This document shows, in pieces, positions 27,901 to 36,463 of a stretch of 64,000 nt of DNA (the first letter of the stretch is position 1; each line of letters starts with the position of its first letter). The stretch lies in NCBI GenBank assembly GCA_934695325.1, contig CAKUVD010000009.1, positions 62,001 through 126,000 of the forward strand, written 5' to 3'. The notes under the pieces were generated by a model. That model worked only from the letters and a program-made list of their open reading frames with translations, did not search any database and had not been told where the DNA came from. The translations under genes were made by a program, and so were the position numbers. The stretch is from an uncultured Bacteroidales bacterium. Lineage in GTDB: Bacteria; Bacteroidota; Bacteroidia; Bacteroidales; UBA932.

Positions 27901-28420
27901 CCCAAGTCGCAGGCTTCAGATAGTTTTCGCCGGAGTATTCGCACCGGAGAAAGTCTATGTAAACGGCGCGGAGATCCCGTATTCCCGTTTTGCGGAGCAC
28001 AACGCAGAGACAAGCGGCAAGGACGCCGAATGGGGCTACAACGGTGCGGATCTTTCAGCAGTGGTATATCTCCCGGAGTCCTCCGCTTCAGAGGAAATCA
28101 CAGTCGAGTGCAAGTTCAGCGACTATGCCGCTTCACACAGGGATCTTCTCAACGGGAAAAAGGCATTGATGCACAGAATGATGGATATCACTCCTGAGAC
28201 CAAGCTCGTATTCGGCAGATACATCGACGCATATATGATGCTGCCGGATTCATTCCTGGCTCTCGCTCAGTGCTCAAGTTTCATCAATGAGGATCCGCAG
28301 AACGTCGGCAAATACCTCGAAGCCATCAACACAAAGGCGCTCGTGGACGAGTTCAGCTCAATGGAGCAGCTGCCTTCAGAATTTGTCTCCAAGATAAGGG
28401 CTCAAGTAAATATAAGATAA
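24944..28420 (+). CDS. Secreted fusion: glycerophosphodiester phosphodiesterase + GH31 alpha-glucosidase-type hydrolase
   Basis: 1158 residues with a signal peptide to about 24. Residues 29-265 are a GDPD TIM barrel: catalytic His35-Arg36 (AHRG), Glu66/Asp68 (SEFDVH) and the VVHHD segment at 78-82, and the closing SVNVWTVN...VDCVTTN strands. Residues about 285-900 are GH31: KYAFGYWWCRFWQYSD, the nucleophile Asp648 in FWWLDWQQW and acid/base Asp710 in GFSGDCQASW, then a DUF5110-type beta domain. The final about 110 residues are helical and unassigned. GH31 enzymes mostly act on alpha-glucosides, alpha-xylosides or sulfoquinovosides. Both catalytic sets are complete. The combination would suit a glycosylated glycerophosphodiester, such as a glycolipid or teichoic-acid headgroup, but that is inference. 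Confidence 0.87.
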   Translation: MKRAILKSALIAVCSSALALTLSAQETGSVRIGAHRGFWDCDEASHTENSIASLKAAQNHGFWGSEFDVHLTSDNEIVVHHDAHIEGQDIQKNTYAFLRQFKLANGESMPTLDEYLTQAEDCPSTVLVLEFKTQYSKEHEDQLVDLTFKKLKEHGLYDPSRVMFISFSMNICKKVAADAPEFTNQYLNGDIAPADLHKNGINGIDYSYKALYKHPEWVKEAHDLGMSVNVWTVNKESDMKAMIALGVDCVTTNKPLEVRSLLGSEELRLAEPSTDDPKADPKAEVVFGNARFTVLGDRLIRMEWAVDGKFEDRATLGVINRKMPVPQYTVKRAGKRLTIKTDALTLTYTGDRKFDQNNLHVTFTMPEHTSKNGVRKVSWHPGLDDSGNLLGTVRTLDGCDGVKTNEPYDKGVISRDGWAVIDESDRQVFVPEETDWKNWVANREPGERQDLYLFAYGHDYKAAVSDYIKIGGQIPLPPKYAFGYWWCRFWQYSDFEFVGLGKEIRSLSIPIDVMVLDMDWHETWSLRRHKAPKDEFGQRIGWTGYTWQKKLFPNPANCLQDLHDLGLKTTLNLHPASGIQPYEEPYDRFVKDYLSRTSDYDGPKGYINADGSKAPVPFRIDDENWADAYFNSVIRPFERQGVDFWWLDWQQWKESKYTPGLSNTFWLNYTFFNDMVRQSENQGIYARRPMIYHRWGGLGSHRYQIGFSGDCQASWKVLGYLPYFTSTASNVGYGYWGHDIGGHLQPKGVAETDPELYTRWLQSGVFTPIFKTHSTKDLTMEKRFWVFPDYFDAMREAVRLRYDLSPYIYNAARQTYDTGISMCRPMYYDYAEDDEAYEWKEEYMFGDDILATTVCTPVDKVTGLAKRGMWFPEGSDWYDVATGTLIKGGQKDTLTYTVNENPYYVKAGAVIPMAGQHIESLQEKSNELRLFIAPGDGKSSASVYEDDGASQAYKQEYATTEVTKEADASSVKVTVAPRKGTYNGIDPSRRLQIVFAGVFAPEKVYVNGAEIPYSRFAEHNAETSGKDAEWGYNGADLSAVVYLPESSASEEITVECKFSDYAASHRDLLNGKKALMHRMMDITPETKLVFGRYIDAYMMLPDSFLALAQCSSFINEDPQNVGKYLEAINTKALVDEFSSMEQLPSEFVSKIRAQVNIR

Positions 28421-28422
28421 TT

Positions 28423-29712
28423 ATGGCAGAAAGGAAGTTGCATTTCGAGACACTTCAGGTACACGCCGGACAGGAGCGGCCTGACCCTTCGACAGACGCA
28501 AGGGCTGTCCCTATATACCAGACGACATCATATGTATTCCACGACTCGCAGAACGCGGCCGACAGATTTGCGTTGAAAGACGCAGGAAACATCTACGGCC
28601 GTCTCACCAACCCGACACAAGGAGTATTCGAGGACAGAGTCGCGGCACTTGAGGGCGGAGTCGCGGCACTTGCAGTCGCAAGCGGTGCGGCAGCCGTCAC
28701 ATACGCATTGCAGAACCTCCTCGCCCCGGGCGACCACATAGTCGCAGCCGACAACCTATATGGCGGCTCATTCAACCTCATCACCCATACGCTCCACGCC
28801 CAGGGTGTCCAGAGCACTATCGTCAATGTCAATGACCTTGTGGCCCTGGAGAAGGCTATCCGCCCGAACACAAAGGTCGTATATGCCGAGACATTCGGCA
28901 ACCCTAACTCTGATGTCACAGACCTTGAAGGGGTCGCAGCAGTTGCCCATAAGTATGGAATTCCGTTCATAGTGGACAATACTTTCGGCACGCCGTACCT
29001 CATCAGGCCCATCGAGCACGGAGCGGATGTCGTGGTGCATTCTGCCACTAAATTCATCGGCGGCCACGGTTCAAGCCTCGGAGGAGTGATTGTGGACGGC
29101 GGGACTTTCGACTGGAATGCGTATCCGGAGAAGTTCCCGACATTGGCACAGCCGGATCCGTCATATCACGGGGCGATTTTCGCAGATGTCGCAGGCAAGG
29201 CTGCATTCGTGACAAGAATACGCGCCGTAGTGCTGCGTGACACAGGAGCCGCCATATCTCCGTTCAACGCATTCATCCTCCTCCAAGGACTTGAGACATT
29301 GTCACTCAGGGTTGAGCGCCACGTGAAGAACGCATTGAAAGCGGTTGATTTCCTGGCGCATCACCCTAAGGTGGCGAAAGTGAACCACCCGTCACTGCCG
29401 GATCACCCTGACCACTCGCTGTATGAGAAGTATTTTCCTAACGGAGGCGGCTCCATATTCACATTCGAGATCAAGGGCGGTGAGAATGAAGCGTGGAAGT
29501 TCATTGACTCGCTGAAGATTTTCTCACTCCTCGCAAATGTCGCCGATGTGAAGAGCCTTGTAATCCACCCGGCTACTACTACTCACTCGCAGATGAGTCC
29601 GGAAGAGCTTGAACAGCAGCATATCACTCCAGCCACAGTCCGCCTGAGCATCGGAATCGAGCACATCGATGACATCATAGCGGACCTCAGTCAGGCACTT
29701 GATCGGATATAG
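28423..29712 (+). CDS. metY: O-acetylhomoserine sulfhydrylase (Cys/Met metabolism PLP enzyme)
   Basis: 429 residues starting 2 bases after the GDPD-GH31 stop. It is a fold-type I PLP enzyme: YGRLTNPTQGVFEDRVAALEGG, the PLP-lysine in SATKFIGGHG, and LATTTHSQMSPEE-type end (PATTTHSQMSPEELEQQ) typical of O-acetylhomoserine aminocarboxypropyltransferase. It makes homocysteine (or methionine) from O-acetylhomoserine and sulfide (or methanethiol). Its link to the upstream hydrolase is probably only transcriptional. Confidence 0.92.
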   Translation: MAERKLHFETLQVHAGQERPDPSTDARAVPIYQTTSYVFHDSQNAADRFALKDAGNIYGRLTNPTQGVFEDRVAALEGGVAALAVASGAAAVTYALQNLLAPGDHIVAADNLYGGSFNLITHTLHAQGVQSTIVNVNDLVALEKAIRPNTKVVYAETFGNPNSDVTDLEGVAAVAHKYGIPFIVDNTFGTPYLIRPIEHGADVVVHSATKFIGGHGSSLGGVIVDGGTFDWNAYPEKFPTLAQPDPSYHGAIFADVAGKAAFVTRIRAVVLRDTGAAISPFNAFILLQGLETLSLRVERHVKNALKAVDFLAHHPKVAKVNHPSLPDHPDHSLYEKYFPNGGGSIFTFEIKGGENEAWKFIDSLKIFSLLANVADVKSLVIHPATTTHSQMSPEELEQQHITPATVRLSIGIEHIDDIIADLSQALDRI

Positions 29713-29720
29713 ACGCTAAA

Positions 29721-29757
29721 GGCATCTTGTGGCCTGCCCAACGAGCAGACAGATGCC
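29721..29757 (+). other. Hairpin after metY
   Basis: GGCATCT (29721-29727) pairs with AGATGCC (29751-29757), with inner CTGC/GCAG. No T run follows, so its role is unclear. Confidence 0.5.
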
Positions 29758-29788
29758 GAGTTAAGCACAATCACTTGGTTCATAAGAT

Positions 29789-29842
29789 AATGACCGACTT
29801 CAGAGCTGCAATACCGCAGACTCCGGAGCCGGTCATTTTATT
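29789..29842. terminator. Probable terminator between convergent genes
   Basis: AATGACCG (29789-29796) pairs with CGGTCATT (29830-29837), followed by a T-rich stretch. It lies between metY and the convergent secreted-protein gene and could serve either. Confidence 0.6.
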
Positions 29843-29855
29843 GCATATCATACAT

Positions 29856-31076
29856 TCAACGGGCAGTCAGCGGCGAGACCTTAAGAGAAACCATATAAAA
29901 TGCAGAGTACTTGTCAATGTGCCTGTAGACGTCTATCGTATAGACAGAGACATCGTCACGTCCCTGCAGGACATAGAAGTGCCCGTCACCGGATTTGATG
30001 CGGCTTAGCCTGACGCCCATAGATGAAATATCGGCAGCCAGAGCGTCTGCGAATGCGACAGCTTCATCTTCAGTCCATTGCGGACGGGCAAGAATCCGTT
30101 CGGAATCATATTTGAGCGCCGACGGCACTTTTCCGGAGATTCCACGCTCGAAAGAAATCTCATAGCATCCCAAGGCATCGTTAAGTCCACTCCGCGCACT
30201 TACGGAGAACACAGGTTCGCCATTGTATGTAAGATTGTACCCCACATGCTTCCTTTCGCCGTAATTATCATTGCCATAGACTATTACTCCACCGCTGAAA
30301 TAATCCTGCCATTCCCAGTTGGACCGCTTGCGGACTGCCGCACCGACATCGCTGAAATGTAGATTCCACGGATTTCCGTCCACAGGCTCCACCACACCGA
30401 GAGGCCTGTACATAACATCGCCAATGCTGAGTTCACGGTCAGGCTCCACGAAGGTCGCCAAAGCCGGCGTCACAGGCTCCGGGCTCCCGGACACACCTGC
30501 ATTGACCCTAGCCTCGGCCTCCTTCATTTCCTCTTCAGTCCAGTAGGTCAATGTCCTGTGCTCGCAGCAGACGAGCCGTCCGTCCTCATCCCGAACCTCG
30601 CGGCTCACCCAGTTCCCTTGGGAATCCTTCTTCAGGATATTATAAGAATATGAAAGCCGCCCTAAAAGCAGCACGACTGACTCCGAGCGGACGATGTCCC
30701 CGTCGCTGTCCAGATAATCTACCGCATCGCTCTTGCCTTTCTTATATATGGCGTCTTCCTGGATACTGTAGAACGTGGTGTCCGGCCCTGAGGAAAGGAA
30801 AGGCAGCGCGAGTGTGTCAATGTCAATGAAAGGCACACCGCCCCATCTCCATTCCCTTCTGATATTGGCGTCCAGAACCTCCGTGCCATCTGCCCTGAAC
30901 TCAAGTACAGTAGCTGAATCATTCTTTGTATTGGTCGTGACGCATTGTCTCACGTGCCCGTGCAGGGCATACAACAGAGCATCCAGGTATAAACGACCAA
31001 AGTACCCGTCAGCACGACAAGGCAATGCCGCTGACATAAGGGCGAGGACAATGAAGGTTCTATTTAAGCCTTTCAT
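29856..31076 (-). CDS. Secreted protein of unknown function downstream of mnmA
   Basis: 406 residues with a signal peptide (FIVLALMSAALPCRA, cleavage near 22). The mature part is beta-rich, has paired Cys (VCCEH) and contains a Ca-site-like DSDGDIV string. It begins 19 bases after the mnmA stop on the same strand, so it is likely co-transcribed. I recognise no family, and the neighbour gives no functional clue since mnmA is a tRNA-modification gene. Confidence 0.7.
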   Translation of the reverse strand: MKGLNRTFIVLALMSAALPCRADGYFGRLYLDALLYALHGHVRQCVTTNTKNDSATVLEFRADGTEVLDANIRREWRWGGVPFIDIDTLALPFLSSGPDTTFYSIQEDAIYKKGKSDAVDYLDSDGDIVRSESVVLLLGRLSYSYNILKKDSQGNWVSREVRDEDGRLVCCEHRTLTYWTEEEMKEAEARVNAGVSGSPEPVTPALATFVEPDRELSIGDVMYRPLGVVEPVDGNPWNLHFSDVGAAVRKRSNWEWQDYFSGGVIVYGNDNYGERKHVGYNLTYNGEPVFSVSARSGLNDALGCYEISFERGISGKVPSALKYDSERILARPQWTEDEAVAFADALAADISSMGVRLSRIKSGDGHFYVLQGRDDVSVYTIDVYRHIDKYSAFYMVSLKVSPLTAR

Positions 31077-31095
31077 ATTCTTTCTCTGGCAAGGA

Positions 31096-32532
31096 CTAAA
31101 TGACGCCGGAGCCTATCATCTCGTCCCGGTCATACCACACTGCGAACTGCCCGGGAGTTATTCCGCGCTGAGGAGTCTCGAACAATATGAACAGCCCGGC
31201 ATCGCGCATCACCAGGACCGCATCCTGAAGCGGCTGGCGGTAACGGATGCGCACACGGTAGCGCCGTATCTCCCCTACCTTCATCCTGATATCCTCTCGT
31301 ATCCAGTGGATCTCGCCAGGGGCGACCATAAGACAGCTGCGTGACAAGCCCTTGTGCTGATGCCCCTCCCCCACATATATGATGTTCCTGTCAATGTCCG
31401 TGGATATCACGAAAAGAGAATCCTTGTGACCGCCGATGTTAAGGCCCTTGCGCTGTCCTATCGTATAGAACTGCGCCCCCTCGTGCCGTCCGACGACAGC
31501 CCCGTAAGGATTGGCCTTGTAACGTGTCTTCTTTATATGGTGCTTTCCGGACCTGTAGGTCTCCGTCTCGAACTTGATGTCCTCGTATGTGACAGGCTTC
31601 GAGAGCCTTTCCAGCTGTCCGTCTGTAAGGGCACGGACCTTGTCGAAGTTATAGATGGAGTCATAGCGACAACCGCCTTCGTAGGTTCCCGCATCACAAT
31701 GAGCCGCCTTGTCGTCGGAGATATAGTCCGTCACGAGGCTGACTTCCCCTATCCAGTCATCCGCAAGGATGGACTCCATCGTGGATTTTATATACTGATA
31801 TTGTTCAGAATCATTGAAATAGGCATCATAGACCTCGACGACATCGCCCTCCACCGACTTCAGTTTCTGCTGCAGGAACACCGGGAGATCGACTTTTCCC
31901 ACGAAGCATATTCCCTGGGAATCTTTCTTCTCTGCAGACGGAAGGTCAGCCTCTGCGGCAATGCGCCTTACCTCCGGCTTGCATATATCACCTATCGGGA
32001 ACATCGCCATCGAAAGCTGCTCCTCCGTGAGCTGGCAAAGGAAATAGCTCTGGTCCTTGTTCGGATCCGTCCCCGCAAGTATCCTCCATACAGGCTTGCC
32101 GTCACTCATAATCTGCTTTCCTTCAGCATCCAGGGCCGGTTCCTTACGGCAATAGTGCCCTGTGGCGACCATATCGGCACCCATCTTCCGCGCAGCCTTC
32201 AGAAAGGCATCGAACTTTATCTCACGATTGCAAAGCACATCCGGATTCGGAGTACGTCCTTTAGAATACTCATCGAACATATAGTCCACCACCCTCTGCC
32301 GATATTCTTTGCTGAGGTCAATGAAATAGAACGGTATGCCTATCTTCCTGGCAACCATCTCCGCCACGAACCTGTCCTCCTCCCATTCGCAGTCACCGTG
32401 AAGAGTGCCTTCCGTATCATGCCAATTCTGCATAAACATAGCGAACACGTCATAGCCCTGCCGCTTCAGAAGCAGAGCCGCCACACTGGAATCAACGCCT
32501 CCGGAAAGGCCTATGCAAACTTTCTTACCCAT
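31096..32532 (-). CDS. mnmA: tRNA-specific 2-thiouridylase
   Basis: About 478 residues from the start MGKKVCIGLSGGVDSS at 32532; the longer 14-residue extension upstream is unlikely because the TATCTTTG box (32572-32579) puts transcription start inside it. The PP-loop SGGVDSS, the catalytic Cys in VLCNREIKF and the second Cys in SQGICFVG are present. It adds sulfur to U34 of tRNA Lys, Glu and Gln. About 100 residues longer than E. coli MnmA (368), with an insert in the region around QQKLKSVEGDVVEVYDAYFND, seen in some Bacteroidota. Confidence 0.92.
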   Translation of the reverse strand: MGKKVCIGLSGGVDSSVAALLLKRQGYDVFAMFMQNWHDTEGTLHGDCEWEEDRFVAEMVARKIGIPFYFIDLSKEYRQRVVDYMFDEYSKGRTPNPDVLCNREIKFDAFLKAARKMGADMVATGHYCRKEPALDAEGKQIMSDGKPVWRILAGTDPNKDQSYFLCQLTEEQLSMAMFPIGDICKPEVRRIAAEADLPSAEKKDSQGICFVGKVDLPVFLQQKLKSVEGDVVEVYDAYFNDSEQYQYIKSTMESILADDWIGEVSLVTDYISDDKAAHCDAGTYEGGCRYDSIYNFDKVRALTDGQLERLSKPVTYEDIKFETETYRSGKHHIKKTRYKANPYGAVVGRHEGAQFYTIGQRKGLNIGGHKDSLFVISTDIDRNIIYVGEGHQHKGLSRSCLMVAPGEIHWIREDIRMKVGEIRRYRVRIRYRQPLQDAVLVMRDAGLFILFETPQRGITPGQFAVWYDRDEMIGSGVI

Positions 32533-32571
32533 ATATGCTAGTTTTATCCGGGCAAGCAGCCCGCCATACTG

Positions 32572-32644
32572 CAAAGATAATCAAAAGCTGTAAGAAGCCG
32601 TTTGTAATTAAATTTTTATTTCTTGCCGCATTTTGCTATCTTTG
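32572..32644. promoter_or_regulatory. Divergent -7 boxes of mnmA and cdd
   Basis: TATCTTTG on the minus strand (32572-32579) for mnmA and on the plus strand (32637-32644) for cdd, whose ATG is 29 bases further on. Confidence 0.6.
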
Positions 32645-32673
32645 AAACGTTTGACATATAATATACCGTCATT

Positions 32674-33150
32674 ATGATAAACAGTAAACTGGAAATAGAC
32701 TATATAGAATACGACAGCCTGGATGAGCTTGAGCCACAGGACAGGGAGCTCTGCGAAGCGGCTGAGAGAGCATTGAAAGGCTCTTATGCACCCTACTCTC
32801 ATTTCAATGTAGGAGCTGCGGTAAGGCTTGCGGACGGAAGCATTGTCACTGGTGCGAACCAGGAGAATTCTGCCTATCCGTCAGGACTTTGCGCCGAAAG
32901 GACGGCGATGTTCGCAGCACACGCAAACCACCCTGCCACGCCGATGACCGCAATAGCGATAACAGGTGCACAGAACGGAGTCCTCAACAGCGGTATAACA
33001 GCCCCCTGCGGTGCGTGCCGCCAGGTTATGGCCGAGTACCAGAAAATCAGCGGAGTGAAGTGGACAGTGCTTTTCTACGGCAAGGACAAGATATTGAAAT
33101 TCCGCCAGGTCGATGACATCCTGCCATTCATCTTCACGAATCTGGATTAG
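32674..33150 (+). CDS. cdd: Cytidine deaminase
   Basis: 158 residues with the zinc-deaminase motifs: CAERTAM (Cys, catalytic Glu) and PCGACRQ (two Cys). YAPYSHFNVGAAV is the family's substrate-loop motif. It converts cytidine and deoxycytidine to uridine forms in pyrimidine salvage. Divergent from mnmA. Confidence 0.94.
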   Translation: MINSKLEIDYIEYDSLDELEPQDRELCEAAERALKGSYAPYSHFNVGAAVRLADGSIVTGANQENSAYPSGLCAERTAMFAAHANHPATPMTAIAITGAQNGVLNSGITAPCGACRQVMAEYQKISGVKWTVLFYGKDKILKFRQVDDILPFIFTNLD

Positions 33151-33265
33151 AAATCCGTTTTGAAAATCCGTCCAAGAGACGCACAAGTAATTCAGACAAA
33201 CCAATATGCAAGGGGGTTCAAGGAAATTGATTTCCGAAACCCCTTGCCATTTAAATAAAAAGTCG

Positions 33266-33273
33266 TACATTTG
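33266..33273 (+). promoter_or_regulatory. Promoter of the SRP RNA
   Basis: TACATTTG matches the -7 box. CTTG at 33243-33246 lies exactly 19 bases before it as a -33 element. Predicted start is about 33279-33280, where the RNA's first GGGAAAG begins. Confidence 0.7.
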
Positions 33274-33278
33274 TGCTC

Positions 33279-33381
33279 GGGAAAGTCGTACACGACCAGC
33301 TCCCTCTAAACTCCCCCAGGGTCGGAAGGCAGCAAGGGTAGGAGGTCGTAGCGGTGCGATGTGCTAAGCTTTCCCTTTTTT
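33279..33381 (+). ncRNA. ffs: Signal recognition particle RNA (small, 4.5S type)
   Basis: The conserved tip CCCCCAGGGTCGGAAGGCAGC, the Ffh-binding site of bacterial SRP RNA, is present at about 33316-33336. GGGAAAG at 33279-33285 pairs with CTTTCCC at 33370-33376 to close the rod, followed by a T run acting as terminator. It is the RNA core of the particle that targets membrane proteins to the translocon. Confidence 0.93.
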
Positions 33382-33496
33382 TGTTTCCTTCGGTATAATT
33401 GCCAAACTTTCCCATTGATTACCAATTATCTACAAAATTTAAAGTACTAGGTTCTGAGCATTGGAATATGGAGCGAAACGTATGCGGCAGACATAA

Positions 33497-33528
33497 AAGA
33501 CGGACACTGATTTCTCAGTGTCCGTCTT
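33497..33528 (-). terminator. Terminator after the initiator tRNA
   Basis: AAGACGGACACTGA (33497-33510) and TCAGTGTCCGTCTT (33515-33528) form a 14-bp perfect hairpin with a 4-base loop. Read on the minus strand it is followed by TTTTAT. It overlaps only the last base of the tRNA CCA. Confidence 0.8.
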
Positions 33529-33603
33529 GGTAGCGGGGGAAGGACTCGAACCTCCGGCCTCCGGGTTATGAGCCCGACGAGCTACCAACTGCTCTACCCC
33601 GCG
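33528..33603 (-). tRNA. tRNA-Met (initiator type), anticodon CAU
   Basis: 76 nt with encoded CCA. The 5' CGCGGGG and 3' CCCCGCT leave base 1 (C) unpaired with base 72 (T), and the anticodon stem has three G-C pairs next to the loop (GGG CUCAUAA CCC), both marks of the initiator tRNA. The body is close to the E. coli tRNA-fMet as I remember it. The hairpin immediately downstream terminates it. Confidence 0.93.
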
Positions 33604-33765
33604 ATGTGATTGGACTACAAAGGTAGGCATTATTTTTTAATCTGCAAACTTTTTCGTGATTTTTTCTAAAAAAACGACATCGCCACATAGAACCGGCCTA
33701 CGGACAGACCGACAGAAATATAAAAACTCCGTGAGCATTACCTGAAGGACACATCATAAACGGCA

Positions 33766-34668
33766 TTACTTCTTCCCTGTCACTACCATAAACGTCACGG
33801 CTATCAGAGTGATGACCACGCCTACTATTATATTGACCGTCAGCGATTCGCCGAAGAAGATGGTACCTACAGCTATGGCCGTGACCGGCTCGAAGACACC
33901 CAGGACAGATGTCTTGGTGGCACCGATAATACGCGTGGCGATGGCCAGCGTCAGCAGGGAAATCAATGTCGGAAAAACAGCCAACCCTATCAAGTTCAGC
34001 CAGCAAGTCCAGCCGTGTACTCCGGCAAGCAAGTCTCCCCCGGAAAAGGCATTGTGGACAATGAACAGGACAGAGCCCGTACCCAGGGCGTAGAACGTCA
34101 GCACGTGGCTGGACACAGTGCGCAGACGGCGACTCCGGTTCACAATCACCAGATACAACGCATACGCAAGAGCGGAGCCTCCGGCGAGCAGCAGGCCCAC
34201 AAAATTCAACGATACATTTCCAGAAGGTTTGCTCAGTATAACCACGCCGACAAACGTCATAATGATGGACACCCAGACCTGCCAAGTCGGATACACCTTC
34301 AGAAAGACCATTATCAATGCCACGAGGACTGGGTAGAGAAACACTATCGTCGTGGCAAGACCTGCAGGTATGTAGCCATAGGCTATGAACAGCAGCATAC
34401 TGCTCAACCCGAAGAACACACCCAGGATGCAGAGCCGCAGGAACTGAGCCATATTGACTTTCAGGGACTCCTTTCGGAACACCAGCCAGACTCCCAGGAT
34501 TGCCACGGCCAACAGATACCGGAAGCAAAGCATCGTGTCCACGGAAACGCCCATAGAGAGCAGAGGCTTGGCGAACAGCGGATTGAGTCCATAGGTGACG
34601 CCAGTGATTACGCCGGCAGCATAGCCCCAGATTATATTGCCGGAATTAGTAGCTAACTTGTTGCTCAT
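33766..34668 (-). CDS. EamA-family (DMT superfamily) transporter
   Basis: 300 residues and about ten hydrophobic helices in two EamA repeats, with TYGLNPLFAKPLL in helix 1 and PVTAIAVGTIFFGESLT near the end, the usual EamA pattern. These permeases move metabolites such as amino acids or nucleotide-sugar precursors; the substrate cannot be predicted. It lies 68 bases downstream of hisS on the same strand. Confidence 0.82.
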   Translation of the reverse strand: MSNKLATNSGNIIWGYAAGVITGVTYGLNPLFAKPLLSMGVSVDTMLCFRYLLAVAILGVWLVFRKESLKVNMAQFLRLCILGVFFGLSSMLLFIAYGYIPAGLATTIVFLYPVLVALIMVFLKVYPTWQVWVSIIMTFVGVVILSKPSGNVSLNFVGLLLAGGSALAYALYLVIVNRSRRLRTVSSHVLTFYALGTGSVLFIVHNAFSGGDLLAGVHGWTCWLNLIGLAVFPTLISLLTLAIATRIIGATKTSVLGVFEPVTAIAVGTIFFGESLTVNIIVGVVITLIAVTFMVVTGKK

Positions 34669-34675
34669 AAGGATG

Positions 34676-34714
34676 AAACCGCGCCATCTACGGGGAGCCC
34701 CCTGACTGGCGCGG
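34676..34714 (-). terminator. Hairpin after hisS
   Basis: CCGCGCC (34679-34685) pairs with GGCGCGG (34708-34714), with an inner GGGG-AG-CCCC pairing. Read on the minus strand the stem ends in a short T run (three T). It may be a weak terminator or attenuate the downstream transporter. Confidence 0.5.
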
Positions 34715-34735
34715 CTTATATGATAACATATGTTT

Positions 34736-36142
34736 CTAACTGCGCAGGAATTCCACTATTCCAGCGACATCATCTTTCCCGAAAGACTTCTGCTCGCCGG
34801 TAGCCAGATTCTTGACATTGACCTTCCCGTCAGCGACCTCATCGCTTCCGTTGATAGAGACGAACGGAATGCCTTTCTTGTCGGCATAGTCGAACTGCTT
34901 CTTCAGCTTGCCCGAGTCAGGAAATATCTCGCAGGATACACCGGCATCACGAAGACGTTTCACCACAGGCACTATATATGACAGCACAGAAGCATCCATA
35001 TTCGCAAATAAGACTTCAGCCGACCCAGCAAGCCCCTTAGGGAACTTATCCAGTCCATTCAGCACATCATATATACGGTCCGCACCGAAGGAAATGCCTA
35101 CACCTGACATTCCCGGCAGTCCGAAGATTCCTGTGAGGTTGTCATAACGCCCGCCTCCGCAGATGCTGCCGATCGCAAAGTCAAGCGCCTTCACCTCGAA
35201 AATCGCCCCTGTGTAGTAGTTCAGGCCGCGGGCGAGAGACAAATCCATCTCCACAGTCTGCGACACGCCGGCACCGGCAATGAAACCGAACAATTCAGCC
35301 AGTTCATCAAGACCCTTGAGACCTTCTTCTGACACAATGCCTGACGCAGACTTGCCTTCCATAAGGCCGCGCATAACAGCAATCTTCTCTTCTGTAGTCC
35401 CTGTCAGCTTCAGCACAGGCTCGATCACGGCAACAGCCTTGTCATCCAGCCCTTTCTCTCTCATCTCCGCCTCGACAGCCTCAAGCCCGATCTTCTCCAG
35501 CTTGTCAATGGCGACAGTTATGTCAGTCACCTTGTCAGGATGCCCGCAGATTTCCGCAAGACCAGTGAGAACCTTCCTGTTGTTTATCTTGATGGCGACA
35601 TTGATCCCGAACTTGCTGAATACAGTGTCGATGATCTGCACGAGCTCGAGTTCGTTAAGCTGCGACTTGCTGCCTATCACATCGGCGTCGCACTGGTAGA
35701 ACTCGCGGTAGCGTCCCTTCTGAGGCCTGTCGGCACGCCATACAGGCTGGATTTGAAAGCGTCTGAAAGGGAACGCAATCTCATTCTGATGCTGAACCAC
35801 ATAACGCGCGAAAGGTACCGTAAGGTCATACCTGAGTCCCTTTTCGCAGACCGACATAGCGACCCTGTTGCTGTCCAGCGCACCATCGGCCCCAGTGCAA
35901 GCATCCAGGTCAATGCCCTTGAAGGCATCGCCGCTATTGAGTATCTTGAACAGGAGTTTGTCCCCCTCGTCGCCATACTTTCCCAGCAATGTGGAAAGGT
36001 TCTCCATAGCAGGAGTCTCTATCTGCACATATCCGTAAGTCCTGTAAACAGAACGGATGGTGTCGAAAATATAGTTCCTTGCGGCCATTTCCACCTGGCC
36101 GAAGTCGCGGGTTCCCTTAGGAATAGATGGTTTCTGTGCCAT
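34736..36142 (-). CDS. hisS: Histidyl-tRNA synthetase
   Basis: About 468 residues from [14 protein letters not shown], the standard start, at 36142. Class II motifs are clear: [29 protein letters not shown] (motif 2), [14 protein letters not shown] (His-binding, motif HisA) and [15 protein letters not shown] (motif 3). The anticodon-binding domain closes the protein ([23 protein letters not shown]). It charges tRNA-His. A TATTTTTG -7 box at 36229-36236 precedes it. Confidence 0.94.
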   Translation of the reverse strand: MAQKPSIPKGTRDFGQVEMAARNYIFDTIRSVYRTYGYVQIETPAMENLSTLLGKYGDEGDKLLFKILNSGDAFKGIDLDACTGADGALDSNRVAMSVCEKGLRYDLTVPFARYVVQHQNEIAFPFRRFQIQPVWRADRPQKGRYREFYQCDADVIGSKSQLNELELVQIIDTVFSKFGINVAIKINNRKVLTGLAEICGHPDKVTDITVAIDKLEKIGLEAVEAEMREKGLDDKAVAVIEPVLKLTGTTEEKIAVMRGLMEGKSASGIVSEEGLKGLDELAELFGFIAGAGVSQTVEMDLSLARGLNYYTGAIFEVKALDFAIGSICGGGRYDNLTGIFGLPGMSGVGISFGADRIYDVLNGLDKFPKGLAGSAEVLFANMDASVLSYIVPVVKRLRDAGVSCEIFPDSGKLKKQFDYADKKGIPFVSINGSDEVADGKVNVKNLATGEQKSFGKDDVAGIVEFLRS

Positions 36143-36228
36143 AAATTCAGAAGTTTTCAATCAATTTCTTAAAGATGCAGATGCCGCCGTCCGGCAAGAT
36201 GTCCTGGCCGCATCTCGTTCATAACTTA

Positions 36229-36276
36229 CAAAAATAGCAATAATTAGTGATAATCAATGATTATTTTTTACCTTTG
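36229..36276. promoter_or_regulatory. Divergent -7 boxes of hisS and sppA
   Basis: TATTTTTG on the minus strand (36229-36236) for hisS; TACCTTTG on the plus strand (36269-36276) for the sppA leader. Confidence 0.55.
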
Positions 36277-36282
36277 TGACAA

Positions 36283-36445
36283 TGCTGAAACCTCTGTGCG
36301 CAATGCCGGCAACCTGATTCCCGTCGCACTTATGTACGGCAGAACAATAATTTCAACGGCGCTTCAAGGAGGATAGCCGTAGCTATCTGACGAAGGAGTC
36401 CGGAAGGAAATGACAGATTAAGCCTCAAAGGCCTTTTTGAATTAA
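36283..36445 (+). ncRNA. Structured leader or small RNA ahead of sppA
   Basis: The region from the predicted start near 36283 to the sppA ATG at 36464 is non-coding. It has a perfect hairpin GATAGC-CGTA-GCTATC (36372-36387) and GCCT-CAA-AGGC followed by CTTTTT (36422-36437), which could terminate a short RNA. No riboswitch family is recognised. Confidence 0.35.
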
Positions 36446-36463
36446 TTTAAACAGATTCTAAAT

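Noticed and set aside
31354-32541. Plus-strand open frame of 395 residues
   Set aside because: Antisense to mnmA, which has all its motifs; shadow of the codon bias.
33528-33603. Elongator tRNA-Met or tRNA-Ile2
   Set aside because: The unpaired first base and three G-C pairs in the anticodon stem mark the initiator form.
35540-36172. Plus-strand open frame of 210 residues
   Set aside because: Antisense to hisS; no family pattern.
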